Assembly (NCBI GenBank): GCA_013297545.1
Contig: JAAFHH010000010.1
Coordinates: 1-17,805, forward strand
Direction of reading: 5' to 3'
Length of the DNA stretch: 17,805 nt
Source: Alphaproteobacteria bacterium
GTDB lineage: Bacteria > Pseudomonadota > Alphaproteobacteria > Elsterales > Elsteraceae
The notes beneath the pieces are model-generated. The model was not told where the DNA came from. It searched no databases and was given only the letters and a program-made list of their open reading frames with translations. A program made the position numbers and the translations under genes. Of the stretch, positions 1 to 6,956 are shown in pieces (the stretch's first letter is position 1; every line of letters begins with the position of its first letter).

Positions 1-112
1 CGGCTACATGCAGATCACCGCCGATGGCACGACGATCGGCCCCGACCTCTCATCCTCTCTGTACGGGACGATGATTGTCTGGGATATTCCGGCCGACCAA
101 CTGATCCGATGA
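1..112 (+). CDS. C-terminal end of a probable ATP-binding (HATPase-type) protein, 5' truncated
   Basis: An open frame enters from the left edge (reading from base 2) and stops with TGA at 110-112, giving 36 residues. The tail contains a Leu-Ser-Ser then Tyr-Gly-Thr stretch and ends in Trp-Asp-Ile-Pro plus a few residues. A Gly-Thr-x-x-x-x-x-Ile-Pro ending is common at the end of GHKL/HATPase domains, and HATPase genes often sit directly upstream of DUF4325 genes, so this is my best reading. The diagnostic N, G1 and G2 boxes lie outside the window, so the family is inferred and not shown. The next gene starts 15 bases downstream on the same strand, which suggests an operon. GC is near 57%, lower than most of the window. 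Confidence 0.45.
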   Translation, partial: GYMQITADGTTIGPDLSSSLYGTMIVWDIPADQLIR

Positions 113-127
113 ACCCCGTGACCCTCA

Positions 128-475
128 ATGACCACGTCTAACCGCTTCAGCATCGCTGAGAAATTCACCCGCCGACCCGGCCCGCGGTATAAAGATCGCG
201 GTGCATTCTCGGGTGAGGAGTTCCGCGAGAAGGAACTGATCCCAATGGTAAAGCGCGGCGAACCGGTCGAAATCGACCTCGACGGCACGCTCTGGTACGG
301 CTCCTCCTTCCTGGAGGAAGCGTTTGGCGGCTTGATCCGCGAGACCAAGATCTCAGCCGACGATTTCCGCCGCCTCTTCAGCTTCAAATCTGACGAAGAT
401 CGTTCCTACATCACAGAGATCATGGAGTATGTCGCCGAGGCCGACGCTGAAGTGCGTCGCGGCGGCGTGCACTGA
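128..475 (+). CDS. STAS-like DUF4325 family protein
   Basis: This 115-residue protein matches the DUF4325 (STAS-like) pattern. It has an N-terminal Phe-Ser-Ile-Ala segment, a Pro-Gly-x-Arg-Tyr motif, a Ser-Gly-Glu-Glu-Phe-Arg motif near residue 30, a central Asp-Leu-Asp-Gly-Thr strand and a Tyr-Gly-Ser-Ser-Phe-Leu-Glu-Glu-Ala-Phe-Gly-Gly helix start. STAS folds such as SpoIIAA act as phosphorylatable switch proteins opposite GHKL serine kinases. With a probable HATPase gene 15 bases upstream, a partner-switch role is a reasonable inference, but the biochemical role of this family is not established. The ATG at 128 is the only sensible start, since the conserved region begins within ten residues. 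A membrane-protein gene begins 3 bases after its stop. GC is about 58%, while a related copy at 979-1350 is above 70%, so this copy looks recently acquired. Confidence 0.8.
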   Translation: MTTSNRFSIAEKFTRRPGPRYKDRGAFSGEEFREKELIPMVKRGEPVEIDLDGTLWYGSSFLEEAFGGLIRETKISADDFRRLFSFKSDEDRSYITEIMEYVAEADAEVRRGGVH

Positions 476-478
476 CCC

Positions 479-928
479 ATGCTGAGCCTGGAGCGTTGGG
501 TCGAACTTCTCGCTCCCGCCCTGGTGACGTTGATCGCAGCTGTTCCCGTACAGTGGGGTGCCCATCGTCTGGCTGATCGGCGGGATCGCAAGAAAGAGTT
601 CCTCGCCGACATCGTGCAGGCGATCAAAGAGGTCGACGAGATCGTCGACGCCGCGACTGCGCTTTGGTCGAAGTCAGATGTCGCTTTGCCCGATCACGAG
701 AGCCTGCAGCGGCGCACGCGCCGCCTGGGGCGCCGGCTTGAGTCCATGTGCGGTGTGAACGCCTGGTTCGATGTCGACAAGGAATGGATCAGCCTGCGGT
801 CGTTGATGACCAAGGACACCGAAGACGTTGCCGTGGAACTGCGCGAAGCTCATATCTCCGAGATACAAAGGGGCGCGGAGGATCTGATTGCCACAATGGA
901 CAACCTCTCTCGCCGGCACCGCCGCTAG
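479..928 (+). CDS. Hypothetical single-pass membrane protein, third gene of the DUF4325 module
   Basis: This 149-residue protein has one clear hydrophobic segment near residues 9-27 (Leu/Ala/Val rich). A strongly basic stretch around residues 30-40 (Arg-Arg-Asp-Arg-Lys-Lys) follows, and then about 100 residues of charged helical sequence. By the positive-inside rule the long C-terminal part should be cytoplasmic. I do not recognise a family. The ATG at 479 lies 3 bases after the stop of the DUF4325 gene, so the two are probably co-translated, and the protein could be a membrane-bound output or anchor for that switch. GC (about 55-65%) is again below that of the downstream DNA. The gene ends with TAG at 926-928, just before the GC content jumps. 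Confidence 0.7.
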   Translation: MLSLERWVELLAPALVTLIAAVPVQWGAHRLADRRDRKKEFLADIVQAIKEVDEIVDAATALWSKSDVALPDHESLQRRTRRLGRRLESMCGVNAWFDVDKEWISLRSLMTKDTEDVAVELREAHISEIQRGAEDLIATMDNLSRRHRR

Positions 929-978
929 GCTGCTCGCATCGGCGTTCCGCCGCGGCGAGAGCCCGCAGCCACCCCCCA

Positions 979-1350
979 ATCACCCACTACAGCATCGCCA
1001 AGCAGTTCACCCTCTCCCCCGGCCAGCGCTATCGCGCCCGCGGGCCGCGCAGCGGGGAGGAGTTCTGCGAGGGCGTGCTGATCCCGCTCGCGAGCTCCGA
1101 AACCCGCGTTGTGATCGATCTCGACGGCACCGTCGGCTACGGCTCGGCGTTCTTGGAGGCGGCGTTCGGCGGTGTCGTGCGCCACCAGGGTTGGGCGGCC
1201 GAGCAGTTCTGCTCGCGCTTCGACATCGTCGCGACCGAGGACACGAGCTACCTCACCGAGATCCTGGAATACGTCGAGGAGGCGGGGCGCAACGCCCCTA
1301 CCGCCCCCCACCCAGATCCATCTGAGCTTCCGGCAGCTTGCCGGAGATGA
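979..1350 (+). pseudogene. Second DUF4325 (STAS-like) copy without a usable start codon
   Basis: The translated frame is about half identical to the 128-475 product over roughly 100 residues. It keeps Ser-Ile-Ala, Pro-Gly-x-Arg-Tyr, Ser-Gly-Glu-Glu-Phe, Asp-Leu-Asp-Gly-Thr and Ala-Phe-Gly-Gly. The body is uninterrupted. Between the upstream stop at 928 and the conserved core, however, the frame has no ATG, GTG or TTG. The nearest start-like codon is ATC at 979, and the first true one is GTG at 1075, which would lose the first third of the domain. The frame could only be rescued from an ATG at 784, deep inside the preceding gene. The 3' end also runs about 50 bases into the convergent xylG gene, well past where the homologue stops. 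GC is above 70%. This stretch fills the gap between 928 and xylG, and I see nothing else in it. A rare ATC start cannot be excluded. Confidence 0.65.
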
Positions 1351-2065
1351 TCATCGCCAACACGTCATCCTGGCTGACGTCGCTGGTGCGGTAGGTGCCC
1401 ACCACCTTGCCGCCCTTCATCACCGTCACGCGGTCGGCCAGATCGAAGACGTCGTGCATGTCGTGGCTGATCAGGAAGATGCCGATGCCCTGGCGCTTCA
1501 ACTCTTTGACCAGGTTGCCGACCATGGCGGTTTCCTCTGGTCCGAGTGCCGCGCAGGGTTCGTCCATGATCAGGATCTTGGCTTCGAAATGGATGGCACG
1601 GCCGATCGCGATCGCCTGGCGCTGCCCGCCGGACATCTGGCCGACCGGCATTTTGAGCGAGCGCAGCTTGATCTTCAGGCGGTCGAGCACGGCGCGCGTC
1701 GCTTGCTCCATCCGGTCATCGTCGAGCATGCCAAAGCGCGTGCGCAGCTCGCGGCCTAAGAACAAGTTGGCCGGCGCGTCGAGGTTATCGGCGAGTGCCA
1801 GGGTCTGGTAGATCGTCTCGATGCCGACACCGCGCGCGGCCCTCGGGCTGTCGATGCGCACGGGCTGGCCATTGACCAGGATCTGGCCGCCGTCCGGTTC
1901 ATGGGCACCGGCGAGGATTTTGATCAAGGTCGATTTGCCCGCCCCATTGTGGCCGAGCAGGCCGACCACTTCGCCCGGGAACAAGTTCACGGTCACGTCT
2001 TCCAGCGCCACGACGCCGCCGAAGTGCTTGGAGATGCCGCGCATCTCGACGAGCGGCTGGGTCAT
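1298..2065 (-). CDS. xylG: Sugar (xylose-type) ABC transporter ATP-binding protein, single domain
   Basis: This 255-residue ABC ATPase powers the importer encoded with the two upstream genes. It has Walker A Gly-His-Asn-Gly-Ala-Gly-Lys-Ser-Thr at residues 38-46, the Q-loop Gln at 87, the signature Met-Ser-Gly-Gly-Gln-Arg-Gln at 144-150, Walker B Ile-Leu-Ile-Met-Asp-Glu-Pro at 164-170 and the switch His at 201. The hydrophobic signature and the Ala-Ala-Leu-Gly D-loop are typical of carbohydrate-uptake (CUT2) ATPases. E. coli XylG and RbsA carry two ATPase domains, but this protein has one, as in FrcA-like alphaproteobacterial systems, so it should act as a homodimer. The ATG overlaps the xylH stop by four bases (ATGA) with a GGAG motif upstream. 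It is the last gene of the operon and converges on the DUF4325 remnant. The sugar is inferred from XylF. Confidence 0.85.
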   Translation of the reverse strand: MTQPLVEMRGISKHFGGVVALEDVTVNLFPGEVVGLLGHNGAGKSTLIKILAGAHEPDGGQILVNGQPVRIDSPRAARGVGIETIYQTLALADNLDAPANLFLGRELRTRFGMLDDDRMEQATRAVLDRLKIKLRSLKMPVGQMSGGQRQAIAIGRAIHFEAKILIMDEPCAALGPEETAMVGNLVKELKRQGIGIFLISHDMHDVFDLADRVTVMKGGKVVGTYRTSDVSQDDVLAMIISGKLPEAQMDLGGGR

Positions 2066-3282
2066 GTCGGGCTCCGGGTCAGGCGGCGGCGGTAGGTCAC
2101 GTCAATCCACACCGCGATGATCAGCACGGCACCGATGATCACGCTCTGCAGGGCTGAGGGCAGACCCATCAGCACCATGCCGTTTTGCAGGCTCTGCATG
2201 ATGATCGCACCCAAGATCGCGCCAGAGATCGTGCCGACCCCACCGGCGAGGCTGGTGCCACCAATCACTGCGGCTGCGATCACGCTGAGTTCGGCCAGCT
2301 CGCCGGTGGAGTTGGTGCCGGCGTTCAGGCGCGCAGTGGCGATGATGCCAGCGACCGCGGCGAGTGCGCCCATCAGCGCGAACAGAATGAAGGTCACCTT
2401 GCGGGTGTCGACGCCGGACAGGCGGGTCGCTTCCGGGTTACCGCCCATCGCGTAGATGTAGCGGCCGAATGCCGTCGTGCGGGTCATCACCTCCATCGCC
2501 AGCACGATCGCGATCAGGATCAGCACCGGCACTGGGATGCCCATCGGGATCGAGGTGCGCGGCTGCAGGTAGGAATTCATTGTGGCGACGAAGCCAAGGA
2601 TCGCGGCGAGCCACAGGCCGATGCGCACGATCTCGCCCCACCAGGGACGAACCGGGAAACCGAAGGTGGCTTTGCGCTGCCGACCCCGCAGCGCCAGCGC
2701 CACCACGATCACACTGGCGCCAAGCCCAAGTGCCCAGCTGGCTGGCGCGCCGATCGCACCCGTGAGGCCACCGCCGAGCACCTGAAAGTCCGGCTCCATC
2801 GGGGCGAGCGTGCGGCCGGAGGTCAGCATCCACGCCCCACCGCGGAACATCAGCAAGCCGGCCAGCGTAACGATAAACGCCGGCACCAGCCGGTAGGCAA
2901 TCCACCAGCCTTGGAAGGCACCGGCGGCAATGCCGACGGCGAGTGCGACGCCGATGGTGGCGGGCGTGTTCCAGCCGGCACCGGGGGTGAAGATGGTGAC
3001 CTGGAACACCGCCAAGGTCATGCCGACGAAACCGAGGACGGAGCCGACCGAGAGATCGATGTGGCGCGCCACGATAATCAGCACCATGCCGGTTGCCAGC
3101 ACCCCGACGACGGAGGTCTGCACCGCCAGGTTCCACAGATTGCGCGGTGTTAGGAACAAGCCGTCGGTCAACGCATGGAACGCGAGCCAAATCGCGATGA
3201 GGGCCGCCAGCATGGCCAACACGCGGGCATCAATGCCGATCGCCTGCAGAATGCCGCGGGCTGTGCTGTCGGGTCCCCCCAT
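2062..3282 (-). CDS. xylH: Sugar (xylose-type) ABC transporter permease
   Basis: This 406-residue polytopic inner-membrane protein of the CUT2 permease family forms the channel of the xylose-type importer. It has about ten hydrophobic segments. The family signature Ile-Asp-Leu-Ser-Val-Gly-Ser lies near residues 74-80, Gly-Gly-Asn-Pro-Glu-Ala-Thr-Arg-Leu-Ser-Gly in the cytoplasmic loop near 280, and Ala-Ala-Val-Ile-Gly-Gly-Thr-Ser-Leu near 340. Its length, with an extra hydrophilic and membrane section near 195-235, fits XylH (about 390-400) better than RbsC (about 320). The ATG at 3282 has a strong GAGGTGA ribosome-binding site four bases upstream. Its stop overlaps the xylG start. It lies 57 bases downstream of xylF, and that gap holds a hairpin. 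Confidence 0.87.
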   Translation of the reverse strand: MGGPDSTARGILQAIGIDARVLAMLAALIAIWLAFHALTDGLFLTPRNLWNLAVQTSVVGVLATGMVLIIVARHIDLSVGSVLGFVGMTLAVFQVTIFTPGAGWNTPATIGVALAVGIAAGAFQGWWIAYRLVPAFIVTLAGLLMFRGGAWMLTSGRTLAPMEPDFQVLGGGLTGAIGAPASWALGLGASVIVVALALRGRQRKATFGFPVRPWWGEIVRIGLWLAAILGFVATMNSYLQPRTSIPMGIPVPVLILIAIVLAMEVMTRTTAFGRYIYAMGGNPEATRLSGVDTRKVTFILFALMGALAAVAGIIATARLNAGTNSTGELAELSVIAAAVIGGTSLAGGVGTISGAILGAIIMQSLQNGMVLMGLPSALQSVIIGAVLIIAVWIDVTYRRRLTRSPT

Positions 3283-3304
3283 CGGGTCACCTCACAAATC
3301 AAGT

Positions 3305-3326
3305 GGGGCGAGCCGGAGCCCGCCCC
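3305..3326 (-). terminator. Intercistronic hairpin between xylF and xylH
   Basis: A perfect 6-base GGGGCG/CGCCCC stem, with two more possible pairs inside, lies in the 57-base gap between the xylF stop and the xylH start. There is no T-tract, so it is unlikely to be a full terminator. In binding-protein-dependent transporters such hairpins often stabilise the upstream binding-protein message and cut read-through into the permease genes. That role is inferred here. Confidence 0.45.
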
Positions 3327-3339
3327 GAGGGTAGCAGGA

Positions 3340-4398
3340 CTAGCGGCAGGCGGCCGGGCCGTTGGCCGGCGCACCGCGGCAGGCCGCGTCCTTGGTAATC
3401 CAGCCGGCATCAATGACGACGTTCAAGTTGTCGCGGGTGATCGCGATCGGCCGCAGGAAGATCGAATCCATCGGCACTTTGCGCGCACCCTCGGCCCACT
3501 TGGTCGCACCGGGGATCTGATCCGGCCGGGTGCCGCGCGCCATGGCGACGGCGATTTCCGCCGCGCGAGCGCCAAGCTCCCGGGCATCCTTCCAGACCGA
3601 CACGGTCTGCTGGCCGCGCGCGATGCGGTTGAGCGCTGCATGGTCTCCATCCTGGCCGGAAACCGGAATGCCGGTCAGGCCTTGGGCGGCGAGCGCTGCG
3701 ATCGAGCCACCGGCGGTGCCGTCGTTCGAAGCCACCACCGCGTCAACCCGGTTTTGGTTCGCGGTCAGGATCTGTTCCATGTTGCGCTGGGCGTTTTCCG
3801 GCAGCCAACGGTCGGTGTACTGCTCACCGACGACGCGGATGCGGCCGGCCGTGATGTGCGGGCGCAGCACGTCTAGCTGGCCAGCGTGCAAGAAGTCCGC
3901 GTTCGGATCGCTGGAGCTGCCCTTGATGAAGACGTAGTTGCCTTCGGGCTTCTGGGCCAACACGGCGGCAGCCTGCTGGCGGCCAACTTCGCGGTTGTCG
4001 AACGTCAGGTAGAACACGCCGGCCACTTCAATCAGCCGGTCATAGCCCAGCACCGGGATGCCTTCGGCTTGCGCGCGCGCAATTGCCGGCTGGATCGCGG
4101 CACTGTCTTGCGCCAGCACGATCAGCGCCTTGGCGCCGCGGGTGATCAGGCCTTCGATGTCGGCCAGCTGCTTTTGCGCGTTCGATTGCGCATCGGCGGA
4201 GATGTAGCTCGCGCCCATGCGCTCCAGCGTGGCGCGGATCGCGGCTTCATCGGTTTTCCAGCGTTCTTCCTGGAAGTTCGACCAGGACACGCCCACCACC
4301 ACGCGCTGCTGTGCGATCGCGGGCATCGAGGCGGCAAACGCGATACCAGCAGCCGCGCCGAGCAGTGCACGGCGCGCGATCAAAGATCCGAAACCCAT
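3340..4398 (-). CDS. xylF: Xylose-type ABC transporter periplasmic substrate-binding protein
   Basis: This 352-residue periplasmic protein captures the sugar, probably D-xylose, and delivers it to XylH. It has a signal peptide with Ala-Arg-Arg-Ala-Leu-Leu-Gly near residues 8-14, a hydrophobic core and an Ala-Ile-Ala cleavage site at about 29. The paired arginines raise a possible Tat route. The mature part follows E. coli XylF closely from my memory of that protein: Glu-Arg-Trp near 45, Gly-Tyr-Asp-Arg at 118-121, Phe-Asp-Asn at 133-135, Trp-Leu-Pro-Glu-Asn-Ala near 198, Ala-Ser-Asn-Asp-Gly-Thr-Ala-Gly-Gly at 223-231 and Ser-Gly-Gln-Asp at 247-250. I chose the ATG at 4398 because GGGAGG lies 5 bases upstream; an in-frame TTG 15 bases earlier would include that ribosome-binding site. 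Two Cys near the C-terminus could form a disulfide. First gene of xylFHG. Confidence 0.9.
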   Translation of the reverse strand: MGFGSLIARRALLGAAAGIAFAASMPAIAQQRVVVGVSWSNFQEERWKTDEAAIRATLERMGASYISADAQSNAQKQLADIEGLITRGAKALIVLAQDSAAIQPAIARAQAEGIPVLGYDRLIEVAGVFYLTFDNREVGRQQAAAVLAQKPEGNYVFIKGSSSDPNADFLHAGQLDVLRPHITAGRIRVVGEQYTDRWLPENAQRNMEQILTANQNRVDAVVASNDGTAGGSIAALAAQGLTGIPVSGQDGDHAALNRIARGQQTVSVWKDARELGARAAEIAVAMARGTRPDQIPGATKWAEGARKVPMDSIFLRPIAITRDNLNVVIDAGWITKDAACRGAPANGPAACR

Positions 4399-4604
4399 GT
4401 GTTCCTCCCACAAAACCTGCGCCAGTGATTCCCCCGAACCACCCGGTCGCGCCGCCCTTGGCGGGCGGTTGTGGCCGAGCTTGGACAGGCACGCGAAGCG
4501 CCGTCAATAGGGGACGTGTCGCTGCGTTAGAGCCGCATCAGGCTCCCAGCGACGCAAACCGAGGGCAGCCTGCCTCAAACACCCTCAGGCGGTTCCCTGT
4601 GCCA
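4399..4604. promoter_or_regulatory. xylF upstream region, also 3' flank of the M48 gene
   Basis: This 206-base gap carries no convincing gene. Transcription of xylFHG must start here or in upstream read-through. On the minus strand a TTGACG -35-like hexamer reads at 4507-4502, but I see no good -10 at the right distance. A CCGCCC/GGGCGG stem with a 5-base loop lies at about 4455-4471, and a nested stem-loop lies at 4518-4553. No xylose repressor gene is nearby and I cannot recognise an operator with confidence. Confidence 0.35.
4518..4553. repeat. Nested stem-loop between the M48 gene and xylF
   Basis: An outer 7-base inverted repeat (GTCGCTG at 4518-4524 with CAGCGAC at 4547-4553) encloses an inner 5-base stem (GAGCC at 4530-4534 with GGCTC at 4541-4545, loop GCATCA). 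It lies about 50 bases after the M48 stop, so it may end that transcript, but there is no T-run on either strand. Alternatively it could be a regulator site for xylF. Confidence 0.4.
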
Positions 4605-5666
4605 TCAGCGGCAGATGGATCGCAGCGCCGACCATTCCTCCACCGTCACCGCAGGGCCACCGGCGTGACCCGCTACGCGGATCGCAGCCGCGCGCTCTGC
4701 CGAGGGCGGGTGGCTGTCCAGCAGGCCGAAGGAGACGCTGCTCGGGCGTTCCCGTGCGGCGAAGTGTTCCATCGAACGGGCAAAGCCTTCAGATGCGATG
4801 CCGGCTCGCCGCAGGATGTCCACGCCTGCGCGGTCGGTCGCGGCTTCCACCTCCCGTGTGTGGGCGGCATCCAGGAACGGGATCGCGAAGTGGCTGGCAC
4901 CGAGGCCCAGCACACTGTCGATCAGGCTAGACCACAGCACGGTTGCGAAGAACCGGGTCAGCGGGTCGCGGCGGGCGAGGTGCGCGTATTCGTGGGCGAG
5001 CACGCCGGCGAGTTCATCGCCGTGCTGCAGAGTGGTGAGCAGCCCGCCGAACACGAGCACTTGCTGGCCGGGCAGGGCGAGCGCGTTGACCTTGTCAGTG
5101 CGGATGACCCGAATAGCGACTGGCTGATCAAATCCAGCCGCCGTCGCGAGGCGCTGGTTCAGGCGGTCGAGGGCTGCGCGTGCATCGGGGCGATCGCAGG
5201 TCTCGATGCTGGCCCCGCCCACGACAGAGCGCTCGACCTGGGGCGCGATCTGGCGGCCGATCCAGGCGTCGGCACTGGCGGGCAAGGCCCGCGCCAGCAC
5301 CGGGGCGAGCAGCGGAATGCCCAGGATCAGCGCGGCCAACACCACCGCCGTCACCGCCATGCCGCGGGCAAGCTTGATGCGATCGCCCGATCCAAGTTTG
5401 CTGAGCGAGGTGTACTTTGGGCACCGGGCCTTGAGTGCGGCATCGCTGCCCGGCGCCTCGATCACCAGGCGCTCCGGGTTTTCGATCACCGGCATGATCG
5501 TCGCGCCACCCCCAGGCAAGGACGCCACCCGGACAATGGTGGCGAGCGGCCAGCGGATATCGGCTTCGCCCGCGCGCCTGAGGATCAGCGCGTCGCCGCC
5601 AAGTTCAAGGTCGACCTGGTGCGGCGCGGCGGTCTTGCCATCGAACCAACGGCCGGTGGTGATCAT
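4605..5666 (-). CDS. M48 family membrane-associated zinc metallopeptidase
   Basis: This 353-residue protein has an N-terminal soluble domain of about 100 residues and a membrane segment near 103-126. An M48 (Ste24/HtpX-like) peptidase domain follows. The zinc motif His-Glu-Tyr-Ala-His is at 225-229, the third ligand is Glu-274 in Glu-x-x-x-Asp (Asp-278), and the family's Asp-Ser-His-Pro-Pro-Ser-x-x-x-Arg motif is at 317-326. All catalytic elements are present, so it should be active. M48 enzymes usually cut membrane or periplasmic proteins and have roles in envelope quality control. The ATG at 5666 has AGGAGG 8-9 bases upstream, which overlaps the stop of the DUF898 gene 12 bases before it, so the two genes are one unit. 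DUF898 and M48 genes are commonly adjacent in proteobacteria (recalled, not searched). Confidence 0.88.
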   Translation of the reverse strand: MITTGRWFDGKTAAPHQVDLELGGDALILRRAGEADIRWPLATIVRVASLPGGGATIMPVIENPERLVIEAPGSDAALKARCPKYTSLSKLGSGDRIKLARGMAVTAVVLAALILGIPLLAPVLARALPASADAWIGRQIAPQVERSVVGGASIETCDRPDARAALDRLNQRLATAAGFDQPVAIRVIRTDKVNALALPGQQVLVFGGLLTTLQHGDELAGVLAHEYAHLARRDPLTRFFATVLWSSLIDSVLGLGASHFAIPFLDAAHTREVEAATDRAGVDILRRAGIASEGFARSMEHFAARERPSSVSFGLLDSHPPSAERAAAIRVAGHAGGPAVTVEEWSALRSICR

Positions 5667-5678
5667 GGTCTGTGCCTC

Positions 5679-6821
5679 CTAAACGGCGAGATCGATCGCG
5701 TCACCGATGCTGCCGGCGGTCGGGCTCTCGGCGGCATCTTGGGCGACTGTCGCCCAGTCCACGCGGCCCACCAGGGCCGTGCCATTCGCCATCATCCGCA
5801 CCCAGGGCAAGCGCCGGAACGGCAGGTTGATCGCGCCGTAGAGGAAGAAGGCGAGCACTGCGTAGCCGATCCCAAGGCCCGCCAAGGCGATCCCGGGCAA
5901 CGCCCGCAGCTCCCAGAACACCAGGCCACCAATCAGCAGCGCCGTGACCCAGAAGATCCCCGGCACCAGGGCGAGCAGCGCGAACTTCCACGGCTGGATC
6001 TGAACCGTCACCCGCGCGTCGCCCAACCGCAGTTCGCTCAACAGCAGCCGGGTTTCGACCGCGCGGTACCAGCCGAGCGCCAGCATCACGCCGACCACGC
6101 ACGCCGCCCCGACCAGGACCCGAGTGGCGATAGACTCGGAGAACACAGCCCACCCAGCGCCCAAGCCGATCGGCACAAGGCCGATCGCGAGCAGGAACGG
6201 CACCCAGACGCGTCCAATCGGGCCATGCTGCGCGGCGAGCGGCAGCGTGCCGATCGCGGTGTGCTGCAACAGGTAGCGCCGCACCGCCACCGACGCGACG
6301 GGGTAGGCGATGCCGAGTGTGAACACCGAGATCAGCATGTAGCCGGCAGTGTCCGCGAAGAAGGTTTTGACGGTGCCGCGAAACGCCAAGCGGATCCCGC
6401 GCCAGCTGGTGTTGCGCACGCGATACTTCCAAGAAAAGTACGGCACGACTAGAAACAGGCTGAGGCCCAGGATCAGGTTAAAACTCGACTCCAGCAGCCG
6501 CCATTCTGAGCCAGACCCCAGCAAAACCAAGCCTGTGGAAATCAGCGTGATGGCAACGAACAGGGCCGCCACCATCAACGCGCCGCGAAACATCTGGCCG
6601 CCGGTGCCGTGATACTCGAAGCGGTCACCGTGCAAGCGGATGCTGTGCCACAGCACGCGGCGAATGCGGGATTCCGCCCAAAACCGGTAGACAAACAGCG
6701 TGATCAGCTTCAGCAGCTGCAGTTTCAGGCCCAGCCAGAACGCAGGACCGATTTGGGCGTCGCAGGATAGGCGATGCGTCTCCGGAGGTGGTGCGGCGAC
6801 GGGATCGACAGCGGGCAGCAT
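5679..6821 (-). CDS. DUF898 (YjgN-like) family polytopic membrane protein
   Basis: This 380-residue protein has an N-terminal cytoplasmic stretch followed by many hydrophobic helices. The DUF898 signature is clear: Thr-Leu-Phe-Val-Tyr-Arg-Phe-Trp-Ala-x-x-Arg-Ile-Arg-Arg at about 41-55 and Gly-Asp-Arg-Phe-Glu-Tyr-His-Gly-Thr-Gly at 65-74. A second, weaker copy of the same Tyr-x-x-x-Arg-x-x-x-x-Trp pattern lies near residues 130-150. Function of the family is unknown; the constant company of an M48 peptidase suggests an envelope role. I prefer the ATG at 6821, which has GGAG 7 bases upstream, to an in-frame GTG-type start at 6914 that would overlap the promoter region of the divergent maturation operon. 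It leads the two-gene operon with the M48 gene. Confidence 0.82.
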   Translation of the reverse strand: MLPAVDPVAAPPPETHRLSCDAQIGPAFWLGLKLQLLKLITLFVYRFWAESRIRRVLWHSIRLHGDRFEYHGTGGQMFRGALMVAALFVAITLISTGLVLLGSGSEWRLLESSFNLILGLSLFLVVPYFSWKYRVRNTSWRGIRLAFRGTVKTFFADTAGYMLISVFTLGIAYPVASVAVRRYLLQHTAIGTLPLAAQHGPIGRVWVPFLLAIGLVPIGLGAGWAVFSESIATRVLVGAACVVGVMLALGWYRAVETRLLLSELRLGDARVTVQIQPWKFALLALVPGIFWVTALLIGGLVFWELRALPGIALAGLGIGYAVLAFFLYGAINLPFRRLPWVRMMANGTALVGRVDWATVAQDAAESPTAGSIGDAIDLAV

Positions 6822-6918
6822 GGCGGGTCTCCGAGGCGGCTCCTGTCCTACGGGTAGCCGTTTCGCCAGCACCGCGCTACCGCGTCGATGCGCCGTGATC
6901 TCTCGACCCACCACCCCC

Positions 6919-6956
6919 TTGGCGAGGCGCCTCCTTCGCTCTACTCCTTATCCCTG
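6919..6956 (+). promoter_or_regulatory. Possible promoter of the Mo-hydroxylase maturation operon, with 10-base palindrome
   Basis: In the 135-base divergent gap, a TTGGCG at 6919-6924 is followed after 17 bases by TACTCC at 6942-6947, a weak sigma-70-type pair. Transcription from it would begin only a few bases before the ATG at 6957. No ribosome-binding site is visible there, which would fit a leaderless message. A perfect palindrome, GAGGCGCCTC at 6924-6933, lies in the spacer and could be an operator. All of this is inferred from spacing and sequence only. Confidence 0.3.

Noticed and set aside
748..978. Open frame from 748 or 784 continuing into the second DUF4325 copy as a long fusion protein
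   Set aside because: It runs in a shadow frame of the membrane-protein gene, and its sequence there has no family features; the frame is open only because of high GC.
2185..3153. Long plus-strand open frame opposite xylH
   Set aside because: It is the antisense shadow of a well-supported permease and its product is a low-complexity His/Arg/Gly-rich string.
4311..6452. Very long plus-strand open frame (over 700 codons) opposite the M48 and DUF898 genes
   Set aside because: Both minus-strand genes have family motifs, good starts and ribosome-binding sites; the plus frame has no recognisable domain and is a GC-driven artefact.
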